Source: an uncultured Oscillospiraceae bacterium (lineage in GTDB: Bacteria; Bacillota; Clostridia; Oscillospirales; Acutalibacteraceae). From it: 8,020 nt of DNA. Both the position numbers and the translations under genes were made by a program. Where the stretch lies: NCBI GenBank assembly GCA_900547275.1, contig URGA01000080.1, positions 1-8,020 of the forward strand, given 5' to 3'. Below the pieces are notes generated by a model, which was not told where the DNA came from, made no database searches, and saw nothing but the letters and a program-made list of their open reading frames with translations. This document shows positions 1 through 6,624 of the stretch, piece after piece (position 1 is the first letter of the stretch; each line of letters begins with the position of its first letter).

Positions 1-252
1 GCAGGCAGCCAGGGAGGCGGCCAGCAGATTGCAAGCCGTATCGCCTGCAACGAAATTGATCTTCTTATCTTTTTCCGCGACCCGCTTACTCCAAAACCCC
101 ACGAGCCAAACGACAACGACCTTTTAAGACTCTGCGACGTTCACAATATCCCCTTTGCAACAAATATCGCAACTGCTGAGGCGCTTATCAGAGGCGTTGA
201 GCGCGGCGACTTTGAATGGCGCGAGATCGTTAATCCAAAATACAACCGCTAA
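1..252 (+). CDS. mgsA: Methylglyoxal synthase family protein, C-terminal 83 residues (5' end outside window)
   Basis: Frame 1 is open from the first base to the TAA at 250-252. The family converts dihydroxyacetone phosphate to methylglyoxal and phosphate in the cytoplasm, a bypass of lower glycolysis; full-length members have about 130-150 residues, so roughly the first 50-70 are missing. The visible part aligns without gaps to the E. coli enzyme as I remember it: GGGQQI (visible residues 5-10), [11 protein letters not shown] (19-29), KPHEP (32-36), [20 protein letters not shown] (41-60). Residues matching E. coli Gln72, Gln73, Asp91 and His98 are present. Oddly, the position of catalytic Asp71 is Gly (residue 7) and that of Asp101 is Asn (residue 37). 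Family membership is clear. Whether it makes methylglyoxal is not, and the gene symbol should be read as homology only. A hairpin terminator follows 13 bases after the stop. Confidence 0.88.
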   Translation, partial: AGSQGGGQQIASRIACNEIDLLIFFRDPLTPKPHEPNDNDLLRLCDVHNIPFATNIATAEALIRGVERGDFEWREIVNPKYNR

Positions 253-265
253 ACACTATTATAAA

Positions 266-290
266 CGGGTGAGTTATCTCACCCGATTTT
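266..290 (+). terminator. Hairpin terminator after the methylglyoxal synthase gene
   Basis: A perfect 8-bp stem, CGGGTGAG (266-273) and CTCACCCG (278-285), closes a TTAT loop and is followed by ATTTT. The GC-rich stem right after a stop codon fits an intrinsic terminator. The T run is only four long, so some read-through into hisS is plausible. Confidence 0.7.
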
Positions 291-297
291 ACTGATA

Positions 298-315
298 TTG
301 CGGATTTTACCGCAA
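298..315 (+). other. Short hairpin in the hisS leader
   Basis: TTGCGG (298-303) pairs perfectly with CCGCAA (310-315) around a 6-base loop. No T run follows, so it is not a terminator. It ends 12 bases before the GGAG of hisS (328-331; start codon at 339). It could stabilise the mRNA 5' end or affect hisS translation, but the sequence alone does not decide this and a 6-bp hairpin can arise by chance. I found no convincing -35/-10 pair in this 86-base gap. Confidence 0.35.
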
Positions 316-338
316 AATACATTATACGGAGAGCAAAT

Positions 339-1679
339 ATGGCACTGATAACTAAAGCTATCAAGGGCACAAAAGACGTTTTGCCCAATGAAGTACATAA
401 AAATCAATATCTGGAAGCCACCGCCCTTGACATTGCGGAAAAATACGGCTACCACGAGATCCGCACTCCCGTTTTTGAACACACGGAACTTTTCCAGCGC
501 GGCGTTGGCGACACCACCGACGTTGTACAAAAAGAGATGTACACTTTTGACGACAAAGGCGGCCGCTCAATAACGCTTCGCCCGGAGGGTACTGCGGGAG
601 CCGCGAGAGCTTTTCTTGAAAACGGACTTTGCAACGAGGCTCTGCCCCAGAAGGTTTGCTACATTACCTCCTGCTATCGTTACGAAAAGCCCCAGGCAGG
701 TAGACTTCGCGAATTCCACCAGTTCGGTGTTGAATGCTTCGGAACCCAGTCTCCCCTGGCAGACGCGGAACTGATTGTGCTGGCAAAATCTATTTTTGAT
801 ACGCTGGAAGTTAAAGACATTCACCTTGAAATAAATTCAATCGGCTGCCCCGAATGCAGAAGCAAGTATTACGACGCGCTTCGCGCCTATTTTGCCGAGA
901 GACAGGACGAGCTTTGCGACACCTGCAAAGGCAGACTTGAACGCAACCCGATGCGTATTCTTGACTGCAAAAGCCCGATATGCCGCGAGATAGCAAAGGA
1001 CGCTCCGGCTGTGCTTGACTATCTCTGCGACGACTGCAAAGAACATTTTGAAAAAGTACAGGCTTATCTTAAAGCGCAGAATATTGAATATACAATCAAC
1101 CCACGCATTGTAAGAGGCCTTGACTATTATACAAAGACTGTATTTGAATTCGTTTCAGACGCTATCGGCGCTCAGGGCACCGTATGCGGCGGCGGAAGAT
1201 ACGACGGTCTTATTGAAGAATTAGGCGGCCAGAAAACGCCGTCCCTTGGTTTCGGAATGGGACTTGAGCGTCTCCAGCTTGTAATGGAAGCTCAGGACTG
1301 TCCTTTCCCAGAAGCGGAAAAGCCTGATCTGTTTATTGTTGCACTGGGCGACAGCGCAACGATGAAAGCGGTTGAAATCTCCAAAGATATGCGCGCAGAA
1401 GGTTTTTCAGTCCTTTACGACCTAAACCAGAGAAGCGTTCGCGCTCAGATGAAATACGCCAACAAAATGGGCGCAAAATTCAACGTTGTTATCGGCGACG
1501 ATGAGGTTCTCAGCGGCAAAGCGAAACTCAAGGACATGGAAACAGGCGAAGAGACCGACATTGACCTGACAACATTCGTCAACGGCTTTTATGAGATAAG
1601 CATGAAAAGCCAGTTGGCAGATCTTGAAATTAACGGAGAAGAATTTGACTTTTCTAGTCTTTTCAAAACGGGAGAATAA
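339..1679 (+). CDS. hisS: Histidyl-tRNA synthetase
   Basis: Class II aminoacyl-tRNA synthetase that charges tRNA-His with histidine in the cytoplasm, normally as a dimer. All hallmarks are visible in its 446 residues: N-terminal KGTKDVLP (9-16), motif 2 YRYEKPQAGR...FHQFGVE (113-132), the histidine-binding RGLDYYTKTVFE (259-270) with catalytic Arg259, GGGRYDGL (284-291), motif 3 LGFGMGLERL (303-312), and the anticodon-binding domain from about 328. The insertion domain is cysteine-rich, with CxxC at 170/173, 193/196 and 230/233 plus Cys210 and Cys215, which suggests a metal site. The protein runs about 20-25 residues past where I expect the family to end, closing with an acidic, Phe-rich tail. 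The ATG is supported by GGAG seven bases upstream and by the normal family N terminus. It is the first gene of a four-gene block, 5 bases before aspS. Confidence 0.98.
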   Translation: MALITKAIKGTKDVLPNEVHKNQYLEATALDIAEKYGYHEIRTPVFEHTELFQRGVGDTTDVVQKEMYTFDDKGGRSITLRPEGTAGAARAFLENGLCNEALPQKVCYITSCYRYEKPQAGRLREFHQFGVECFGTQSPLADAELIVLAKSIFDTLEVKDIHLEINSIGCPECRSKYYDALRAYFAERQDELCDTCKGRLERNPMRILDCKSPICREIAKDAPAVLDYLCDDCKEHFEKVQAYLKAQNIEYTINPRIVRGLDYYTKTVFEFVSDAIGAQGTVCGGGRYDGLIEELGGQKTPSLGFGMGLERLQLVMEAQDCPFPEAEKPDLFIVALGDSATMKAVEISKDMRAEGFSVLYDLNQRSVRAQMKYANKMGAKFNVVIGDDEVLSGKAKLKDMETGEETDIDLTTFVNGFYEISMKSQLADLEINGEEFDFSSLFKTGE

Positions 1680-1684
1680 AAATA

Positions 1685-3472
1685 ATGGCAGACACATTAA
1701 AAGGATTAAAGCGCACTGACTACTGCGCAAATTTTTCAAAGGAAGACGCAGGAAAAGAAGTTACAGTTTACGGCTGGGCTCAGCGCCAGCGTGACCTGGG
1801 AAACCTTATATTCATTGATTTGAGAGACAGAACGGGAATTATCCAGCTGTCCTTTAACGACGCAACTGACCGCGAGGTTTTCAAAAAAGCCCAGAGCGTA
1901 AGAAGCGAATACGTTATTGCCGCTAAAGGCGAAGTTAAAATCAGAGAAAGCGTCAACAAAGAGCTTAAAACAGGCGAAATTGAAATTGCGGTAAACGATC
2001 TCAGAATTGTTGCAAAATCTCAGACACCGCCTTTTGAAATCGCAAACGCAGAAAATGTCGGCGATGAAACACGCCTTAAATACCGCTATCTTCACCTGCG
2101 CAATGAAAAACTCACACGCAACATACTCATGCGCCACAAGATTGCGAAAATAGCCAGAGAATATTTCTACAGCAATGATTTCATCGAGATTGAAACTCCG
2201 ATGATGATTAAATCCACTCCGGAAGGAGCCAGAGACTACGTTGTTCCGTCACGCGTTCACAACGGAAAATTCTACGCTCTGCCCCAGAGTCCTCAGATCT
2301 ACAAGCAGCTTTGCATGGTTGCCGGCTTTGACCGTTACATTCAGCTTGCCCGCTGCTTTCGCGACGAGGACCTTCGCGCTGACCGTCAGCCCGAATTTAC
2401 CCAGATAGACCTGGAAATGTCCTTCGTTGACTGCGACGATATTATGGAAATGGCAGAGGGCTTTATCACTAAACTTATGAAAGAAACTCTGGACGTTGAC
2501 ACAAACGCTCCCCTGCCCAGAATGACTTTTGCTCAGGCAATGGAACAGTACGGTTCGGACAAGCCTGACACACGTTTCGGTATGACTATTCAGGACATCA
2601 CCGACTGGGCTTCCCAGACCGAATTCGGAGTATTCCTTAATGCAATTTCCAACGGAGGAACTGTTCGCGCAATCGTTGCCAAAAACGGTGCTTCCGTATA
2701 TTCCCGCAAAAAGATAGACAAACTGACTGAGCACGCAAAGGGTATCGGCGCGGCAGGACTTGCTTATATCCGCTGGGCAGACGAAACTCCCTCATGCTCA
2801 TTTGCAAAATTCCTGAAGGAAGGACAGCTTGAAACTCTCCTTCAGTCTCTCGGCGCTGAAAAAGGCGACTGCGTATTCATCGTTTCTGATAAGGCGTCTA
2901 AGGCTCTGCCGATTCTCGGCTCACTGCGCCTTATCGTTGCAAAAGAACTTGACATTATCCCTGAAAATAAGTGGAATTTCCTTTGGATTACCGAGATGCC
3001 TTTCTTTGAAAAAGATGAGGAAACAGGCGAATGGATTGCAATGCATCATCCCTTTACTATGCCTCTTGAGGAATGCCTCCCCTATCTTGAAAGCGACCCC
3101 GCAAACGTAAGAGCAAAGGCGTTTGACCTTGTTCTCAACGGCATTGAACTTTCTTCAGGCTCAATGCGTATTACAGACTGCGAACTTCAGAACAAAATGT
3201 TTGAACTGCTGGGAATGTCTCAGGAAGAAATAGACGCAAAATTCGGCTTCCTTGTTGAAGCATACCATTATGCATCACCTCCCCACGGCGGAATGGGTAT
3301 CGGTCTTGACCGTCTTGCAATGCTTATCTGCGGCGCTGACTCTCTTCGCGATGTTACTGCTTTCCCGAAGGTACAGAACGCCAGCGAACTTATGAGCGGA
3401 TGCCCGTCAGAAATCGACGACATTCAGCTTTCAGAACTTGGAATTGATATTAAGAAAACAGAGGTTGAATAA
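1685..3472 (+). CDS. aspS: Aspartyl-tRNA synthetase
   Basis: Class II synthetase that charges tRNA-Asp. The 595-residue length is normal for the bacterial type. Domains in order are the N-terminal OB-fold anticodon-binding domain with GWAQRQRDLGNLIFIDLRDR (30-49), the class II core starting near 140 with the flipping-loop region STPEGARDY (177-185), QSPQ (201-204), motif 2 FRDEDLRADRQPEFTQID (225-242) with catalytic Arg226, the bacterial GAD insertion (about 300-425), and motif 3 GGMGIGLDRLAML (535-547) with Arg543. In the OB fold the residue before the Gly of RDLG is Leu38. Leu fits discriminating enzymes such as that of E. coli, whereas non-discriminating ones tend to have His there, so it probably charges only tRNA-Asp. 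The ribosome binding site GGGAG lies inside the end of hisS, with 10 bases to the ATG. The stop codon abuts the next gene's ATG. Confidence 0.98.
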   Translation: MADTLKGLKRTDYCANFSKEDAGKEVTVYGWAQRQRDLGNLIFIDLRDRTGIIQLSFNDATDREVFKKAQSVRSEYVIAAKGEVKIRESVNKELKTGEIEIAVNDLRIVAKSQTPPFEIANAENVGDETRLKYRYLHLRNEKLTRNILMRHKIAKIAREYFYSNDFIEIETPMMIKSTPEGARDYVVPSRVHNGKFYALPQSPQIYKQLCMVAGFDRYIQLARCFRDEDLRADRQPEFTQIDLEMSFVDCDDIMEMAEGFITKLMKETLDVDTNAPLPRMTFAQAMEQYGSDKPDTRFGMTIQDITDWASQTEFGVFLNAISNGGTVRAIVAKNGASVYSRKKIDKLTEHAKGIGAAGLAYIRWADETPSCSFAKFLKEGQLETLLQSLGAEKGDCVFIVSDKASKALPILGSLRLIVAKELDIIPENKWNFLWITEMPFFEKDEETGEWIAMHHPFTMPLEECLPYLESDPANVRAKAFDLVLNGIELSSGSMRITDCELQNKMFELLGMSQEEIDAKFGFLVEAYHYASPPHGGMGIGLDRLAMLICGADSLRDVTAFPKVQNASELMSGCPSEIDDIQLSELGIDIKKTEVE

Positions 3473-4057
3473 ATGAGCAGTAATTTCTTTGCCATGGTGG
3501 GCAGAATGAAGCTCATTGACCGCTGGGCGCTGATGAACAATACTACAAAGGAAAACATTGCCGAGCACAGTCATACTGTGGCGGTAATAGCCCACGCCCT
3601 TGCGCTTATCGGCAATAAAAAGTTCGGCAAGTCATACGACGCTGACAGAGCGGCTCTGCTGGCGCTTTACCACGACACCACCGAGGTAATCACCGGCGAT
3701 ATGCCGACGCCTGTCAAATACTACAACGATAACATAAAGAGTGTTTACAAGGAAATTGAAGCCACTGCCGGCGACCGACTGCTGGCGATGCTTCCGGAAG
3801 AATTCCGTGAAGATTATTACAGTCTGCTTCACGATGAAGAAAAGGACGCGGAGCTTCGCCGTCTTGTAAAAGCGGCAGACAAAATCAGCGCTCTTATAAA
3901 ATGTATAGACGAAATGCGAATGGGCAACCGCGAATTTGAAAAAGCGCTGGAAGCCCAGGAAAAGAAAATCGCAGATATAGACCTGCCGGAGGTTGATTAC
4001 TTTAGAAAAGAATTTTTGCCGGCTTATTATCTGACGCTTGACGAACACACGAAATAA
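3473..4057 (+). CDS. HD-domain 5'-deoxynucleotidase, YfbR type
   Basis: This 194-residue protein resembles E. coli YfbR (199 residues) over its whole length. YfbR is a metal-dependent phosphohydrolase that removes the 5' phosphate from deoxynucleoside monophosphates. The HD metal-site residues are all present: His32 (in AEHS), His67-Asp68 (in YHD) and Asp136 (in AADK). Other expected active-site residues are also there: Arg17-Trp18, Glu71 and Asp76 in the GDMPTPVKYYN stretch. Each is offset by one from the YfbR number as I recall it. The ATG follows directly on the aspS stop, and an AGAGG ribosome binding site lies in the last aspS codons, so translation is probably coupled. Its role would be dNMP turnover or keeping the nucleotide pool in balance. 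The family call is firm. Substrate preference is inferred from homology only. Confidence 0.9.
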   Translation: MSSNFFAMVGRMKLIDRWALMNNTTKENIAEHSHTVAVIAHALALIGNKKFGKSYDADRAALLALYHDTTEVITGDMPTPVKYYNDNIKSVYKEIEATAGDRLLAMLPEEFREDYYSLLHDEEKDAELRRLVKAADKISALIKCIDEMRMGNREFEKALEAQEKKIADIDLPEVDYFRKEFLPAYYLTLDEHTK

Positions 4058-4066
4058 GGTACGGTT

Positions 4067-5806
4067 ATGAGCAACTACCACAATCACAACAGAAAATCAA
4101 ATTATCTTAACGGAGAACGCACGGCTTTATGGATACTGCTGTTTGGGTTTCTGCTTCAGATCGGCTTTTTTATCGCATACCAGCTCATCGGCGATGTTCA
4201 CGTTGACGAAGCGATGCTCCTTCTAAACGCCCGCTCCCTTGCCGATAACGGCACAGACATTTTGGGAGAAAAAACGCCTATTTATTTTGACACTTGGCTT
4301 TACGGCGGCCAGTCTCCCCTGGCAACATATCTTGCGGCTTTATTCATAAAGATTTTCGGATACAAGCTCTGGATATCGCGTCTGCCTATTTTAATATGCA
4401 GTATGGCGGGTCTTGTTGCCGTAAAAGGTTTTACACGTGAATTATTCCCGAAGAACGGCTTTTTGCAGAACATTATACTGCTTGTTTCGGCAATAGAACC
4501 CTGGCGCCTTTTTCAGGGAGCATGGACGCTTGACTGCGCCTACTTCCCATATATGATGCTTTTCGGAATGTATTTTCTTGCAAAAGCTGTAAACGGCAAA
4601 CAACAGATATTAAATCTTATATTGTCAATGGTGTTTTTCGCTCTTGGCTTTTACGCTTACATTGCATCTGCACTGCTTATCCCGATCTTCCTGCTGTTAA
4701 TCTTTATTATGCTTTTGGCAAAAAAGAAGATAAAATTCTCCAGAGCGGTAATCAGCGCCGTTGCTCTTGCGGTGGTTTCACTGCCGTTCATCCTTTTCGG
4801 ACTTGTTCAGACAGGAATAATTGACAGTGTAAGTTTAGGCAGTCTCACTATTGAGAAAATGCAATATTACGCCAGAGGCGATACATCAACAGTATTCGGC
4901 AAAATGGGAGACGCTTCAGCATTTTTCGCCCAGGTGTGGACAAACATCTCAGGCGCGCTGTTTGCATTTATAATGCCTGACAACATCGCGTTCAACGTCT
5001 TTGCCGATGCCTCAAACGGCGGAATTATCAGCGCTTATTCTTATTCTCATATCGTTGGCGGCGCTCTTGCTACTGTCGGTTTCGGAATATTCTGCTGGAT
5101 TACAAACGGCAGAAGAAAGAGAGTAAAGTGCTCAAACGCAGGAGTTACCGACTCTTCGGTTTGCTTTATCCGAGCTCTTATAATCACTTTCTTCATTTAC
5201 AGCGTACTTGTTTTGTACTCCCAAAACGCAGGATACAGATACGCGGTGTTTTATCCGCTGTTTCATATTTTTGAAGGGCTTTGCATTTACCAGATATTCA
5301 GCCTCAGCGGCGAGAACATCCGCAAAGCTGTCAAAACCCTTATTCCCGTCTGCGTCGTTTTATCTGTTGCGCTTACAAGTTTTACGCTGGCAAGATTTTC
5401 CCAGTCAAGCAATCCGCTGTATATGAAATCATTTAGTGAAGTGATGAAAATAGCAGAGGAAAACGACTGCGACAAAATCACCTTTGTTGACTGTGAGAAC
5501 CAGTTTTACCGCGAACGAGAGTCTGTATTTATTAGATTTTATGAATATGACAATCTTGACGAAATACAGTCTCTTGAAACAGAACTGCTAAAGCGCGGCG
5601 CCCTATCCTCAGGCAAAAAAACGGAAACAAGACTTATTAACATTAAAAATGACGGAAGCTGGTGTTACGACGCAATAACTTCCGCGTCAGATATGACCGA
5701 AGATTGCTATATCTTCTGCGATAAGTCCGACGTGATTGACGACGTTGATAAAAACGTTTACGAGGTCCATAACACCGGTTTATACACCATTTGCGTAAAA
5801 AAATAA
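4067..5806 (+). CDS. Polytopic membrane protein, GT-C glycosyltransferase-like (PMT/ArnT type)
   Basis: The 579-residue protein has a basic, Asn/His-rich N terminus, then hydrophobic segments near 21-42, 104-121, 133-143, 158-176, 181-218 (probably two), 227-249, 328-346, 368-386, 391-411 and 424-442. A soluble tail of about 135 residues follows. Right after the first membrane span comes HVDEA (45-49), an acidic DE pair in the first outer loop as in GT-C enzymes that use lipid-linked sugars. Downstream, ARSLADNG...GGQSPLATYLAALF...RLP (55-107) matches the pattern of the PMT/GT39 group. It would move a sugar from a polyprenyl-phosphate donor to a protein, lipid or glycan on the outer face. Donor and acceptor cannot be told. 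The ATG lies 9 bases after the previous stop with a modest AAGG signal, so it is probably the last gene of the hisS block. It could instead be a GT-C-fold protein of another role. Confidence 0.72.
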   Translation: MSNYHNHNRKSNYLNGERTALWILLFGFLLQIGFFIAYQLIGDVHVDEAMLLLNARSLADNGTDILGEKTPIYFDTWLYGGQSPLATYLAALFIKIFGYKLWISRLPILICSMAGLVAVKGFTRELFPKNGFLQNIILLVSAIEPWRLFQGAWTLDCAYFPYMMLFGMYFLAKAVNGKQQILNLILSMVFFALGFYAYIASALLIPIFLLLIFIMLLAKKKIKFSRAVISAVALAVVSLPFILFGLVQTGIIDSVSLGSLTIEKMQYYARGDTSTVFGKMGDASAFFAQVWTNISGALFAFIMPDNIAFNVFADASNGGIISAYSYSHIVGGALATVGFGIFCWITNGRRKRVKCSNAGVTDSSVCFIRALIITFFIYSVLVLYSQNAGYRYAVFYPLFHIFEGLCIYQIFSLSGENIRKAVKTLIPVCVVLSVALTSFTLARFSQSSNPLYMKSFSEVMKIAEENDCDKITFVDCENQFYRERESVFIRFYEYDNLDEIQSLETELLKRGALSSGKKTETRLINIKNDGSWCYDAITSASDMTEDCYIFCDKSDVIDDVDKNVYEVHNTGLYTICVKK

Positions 5807-5848
5807 TCACTAAACCCTGAATAGATAATTACTTTCAAAATTTAGTGA
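5807..5848. repeat. 8-bp inverted repeat after the glycosyltransferase-like gene
   Basis: TCACTAAA (5807-5814) and TTTAGTGA (5841-5848) are exact inverted copies separated by 26 A/T-rich bases. They begin directly after the TAA of the membrane protein gene and lie just before the strong terminator. They may form a weak extra 3' stem. No other role is visible. Confidence 0.35.
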
Positions 5849-5864
5849 TACAATAATTTATAAT

Positions 5865-5903
5865 AAAAGTCTGCTGACAAAATGTCAGCAGACTTTTATT
5901 TTT
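5865..5903. terminator. Strong bidirectional terminator between convergent genes
   Basis: AAAAGTCTGCTGACA (5865-5879) pairs perfectly over 15 bp with 5883-5897 around an AAA loop. On the plus strand it is followed by ATTTTT; on the minus strand the stem runs out into TTTTATTA. It sits 58 bases after the plus-strand stop at 5806 and directly after the minus-strand stop at 5905, so it should terminate both the hisS block and the XRE gene. Confidence 0.9.
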
Positions 5904-5904
5904 G

Positions 5905-6483
5905 TTATTCAATGGTAATTGTTATTTTTTCACCGTTTTCACCGTCAAGAGATAAAATCTCGCCTATCTCTTCGGAAGATAATGCCTCTGCCACAGAGTT
6001 AAACAAATTCTGCGGCAATCCGTAAATGCTTCCGATCTTCATCCCTGTTTTAACAAGATTAAACGGCAGTTTTACATTAACCGGCTTACCGTTTGGCTGA
6101 ATTATAGAAATGTTGACTTTCTTAGCCTCAAGTCCACAGGGTTTGCAGTCTTTAAAATCAGTTGCTGATTTATCGGCTTCACTTTCATCTTTCCCCTGCT
6201 TATTTTCATTAGAAATCAGCCGTTCAGCCGGGGCGCGCATAAGATCGTCTACGGTAACCGAAAAAATATCAGCAATTTCCGGAAGCAGAGCAATGTCAGG
6301 GCACGCGGTGCCGTTTTCCCATTTTGAGACCGCCTGCGGAGAAACGCCAAGACGTTTTGCAAGTTCTTCCTGGGTAAATCCCCTGTTTTTTCTCAGCGCG
6401 GCAATATTTTCACCTAAGCACATAAAGTTTTGCTCCTTTTGAAGCGAATTTTGGGTTCGATTTTTTTCACCTGTAAACAACAT
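5905..6483 (-). CDS. XRE-family transcriptional regulator with C-terminal SHOCT-like/YvlB-type domain
   Basis: The 192-residue protein has a Cro/C1-type helix-turn-helix at about 25-82 (IAALRKNRGFTQEELAKRLG, then recognition helix SPQAVSKWENG at 48-58), a charged linker (about 88-120), and a C-terminal region at 121-192. That region contains VNVKLPFNLVKTGMKIG (135-151) and ends with GENGEKITITIE. This end resembles the SHOCT-like domain found in Bacillota proteins related to YvlB/DUF4097; the domain call is from memory of its pattern, not a search. It probably acts as a DNA-binding repressor or switch with the C-terminal part as sensor or oligomerisation module; its targets are unknown. The outer ATG (6483) has a perfect AAAGGAGGT six bases upstream, but Met21 (6423) also has AAAGGAG and gives the usual XRE N terminus. 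It has its own promoter and is convergent with the membrane protein gene. Confidence 0.88.
   Translation of the reverse strand: MLFTGEKNRTQNSLQKEQNFMCLGENIAALRKNRGFTQEELAKRLGVSPQAVSKWENGTACPDIALLPEIADIFSVTVDDLMRAPAERLISNENKQGKDESEADKSATDFKDCKPCGLEAKKVNISIIQPNGKPVNVKLPFNLVKTGMKIGSIYGLPQNLFNSVAEALSSEEIGEILSLDGENGEKITITIE
6432..6439 (-). promoter_or_regulatory. Internal ribosome binding site for an alternative XRE start (Met21, 6423)
   Basis: Read on the minus strand, AAAGGAGC lies 8-9 bases before the in-frame ATG at 6423-6421. The product from there, starting MCLGENIAALRKNRG, is the length and form expected of an XRE N terminus. This start competes with the outer one at 6483. Confidence 0.55.
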
Positions 6484-6489
6484 AAAATT

Positions 6490-6498
6490 ACCTCCTTT
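6490..6498 (-). promoter_or_regulatory. Ribosome binding site for the outer XRE start (6483)
   Basis: On the minus strand AAAGGAGGT is a near-perfect anti-16S match six bases before the ATG at 6483-6481. It makes this the strongest start by signal, even though the added 20 residues (FTGEKNRTQNSLQKEQNF-like) are not typical of the family. Confidence 0.7.
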
Positions 6499-6512
6499 TA
6501 TTTGGTAATTTT

Positions 6513-6541
6513 ATTGTACGATGAACATATTCCTCAAACAA
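6513..6541 (-). promoter_or_regulatory. Probable sigma-A type promoter of the XRE gene
   Basis: On the minus strand TACAAT (6518-6513) matches the -10 consensus at 5 of 6 bases. TTGTTT (6541-6536) lies 17 bases upstream as a weak -35 (3 of 6). Transcription would start roughly 20-25 bases before the start codon at 6483, just upstream of the ribosome binding site. It lies downstream of the eda terminator, which makes the XRE gene a separate unit. Confidence 0.55.
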
Positions 6542-6576
6542 TAACGCTGCGGTTGTTATAACTCAACTAAATTTAG

Positions 6577-6607
6577 AAAACCGTACTCAACCGCTGGTTG
6601 AGTACGG
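6577..6607 (-). terminator. Hairpin terminator of the kdgK-eda operon
   Basis: CCGTACTCAACC (6581-6592) and GGTTGAGTACGG (6596-6607) form a perfect 12-bp stem with a 3-base loop. Read on the minus strand the stem is followed by TTTTCT. It lies 17 bases past the eda stop at 6625, as expected for an intrinsic terminator. Confidence 0.85.
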
Positions 6608-6624
6608 TAAGCAGTGAAAAATAA

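Noticed and set aside
298..326. TTGCGG and ATTATA with 17-base spacing as a hisS promoter
   Set aside because: The -10 candidate matches TATAAT at only two of six bases and would start transcription almost on the ribosome binding site.
1736..2137. A 133-codon minus-strand frame inside aspS, and a 151-codon one at 3632-4087 opposite the HD gene
   Set aside because: Both are antisense to genes with clear motifs and their translations show no family pattern.
2249..2734. A 161-codon open frame on the minus strand inside aspS
   Set aside because: It lies wholly opposite a well-conserved synthetase, has no recognisable domain and looks like a shadow of aspS codon use.
6513..6537. TTGAGG as the -35 element of the XRE promoter
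   Set aside because: It is only 13 bases from the TACAAT -10 element; TTGTTT at 17 bases fits better.
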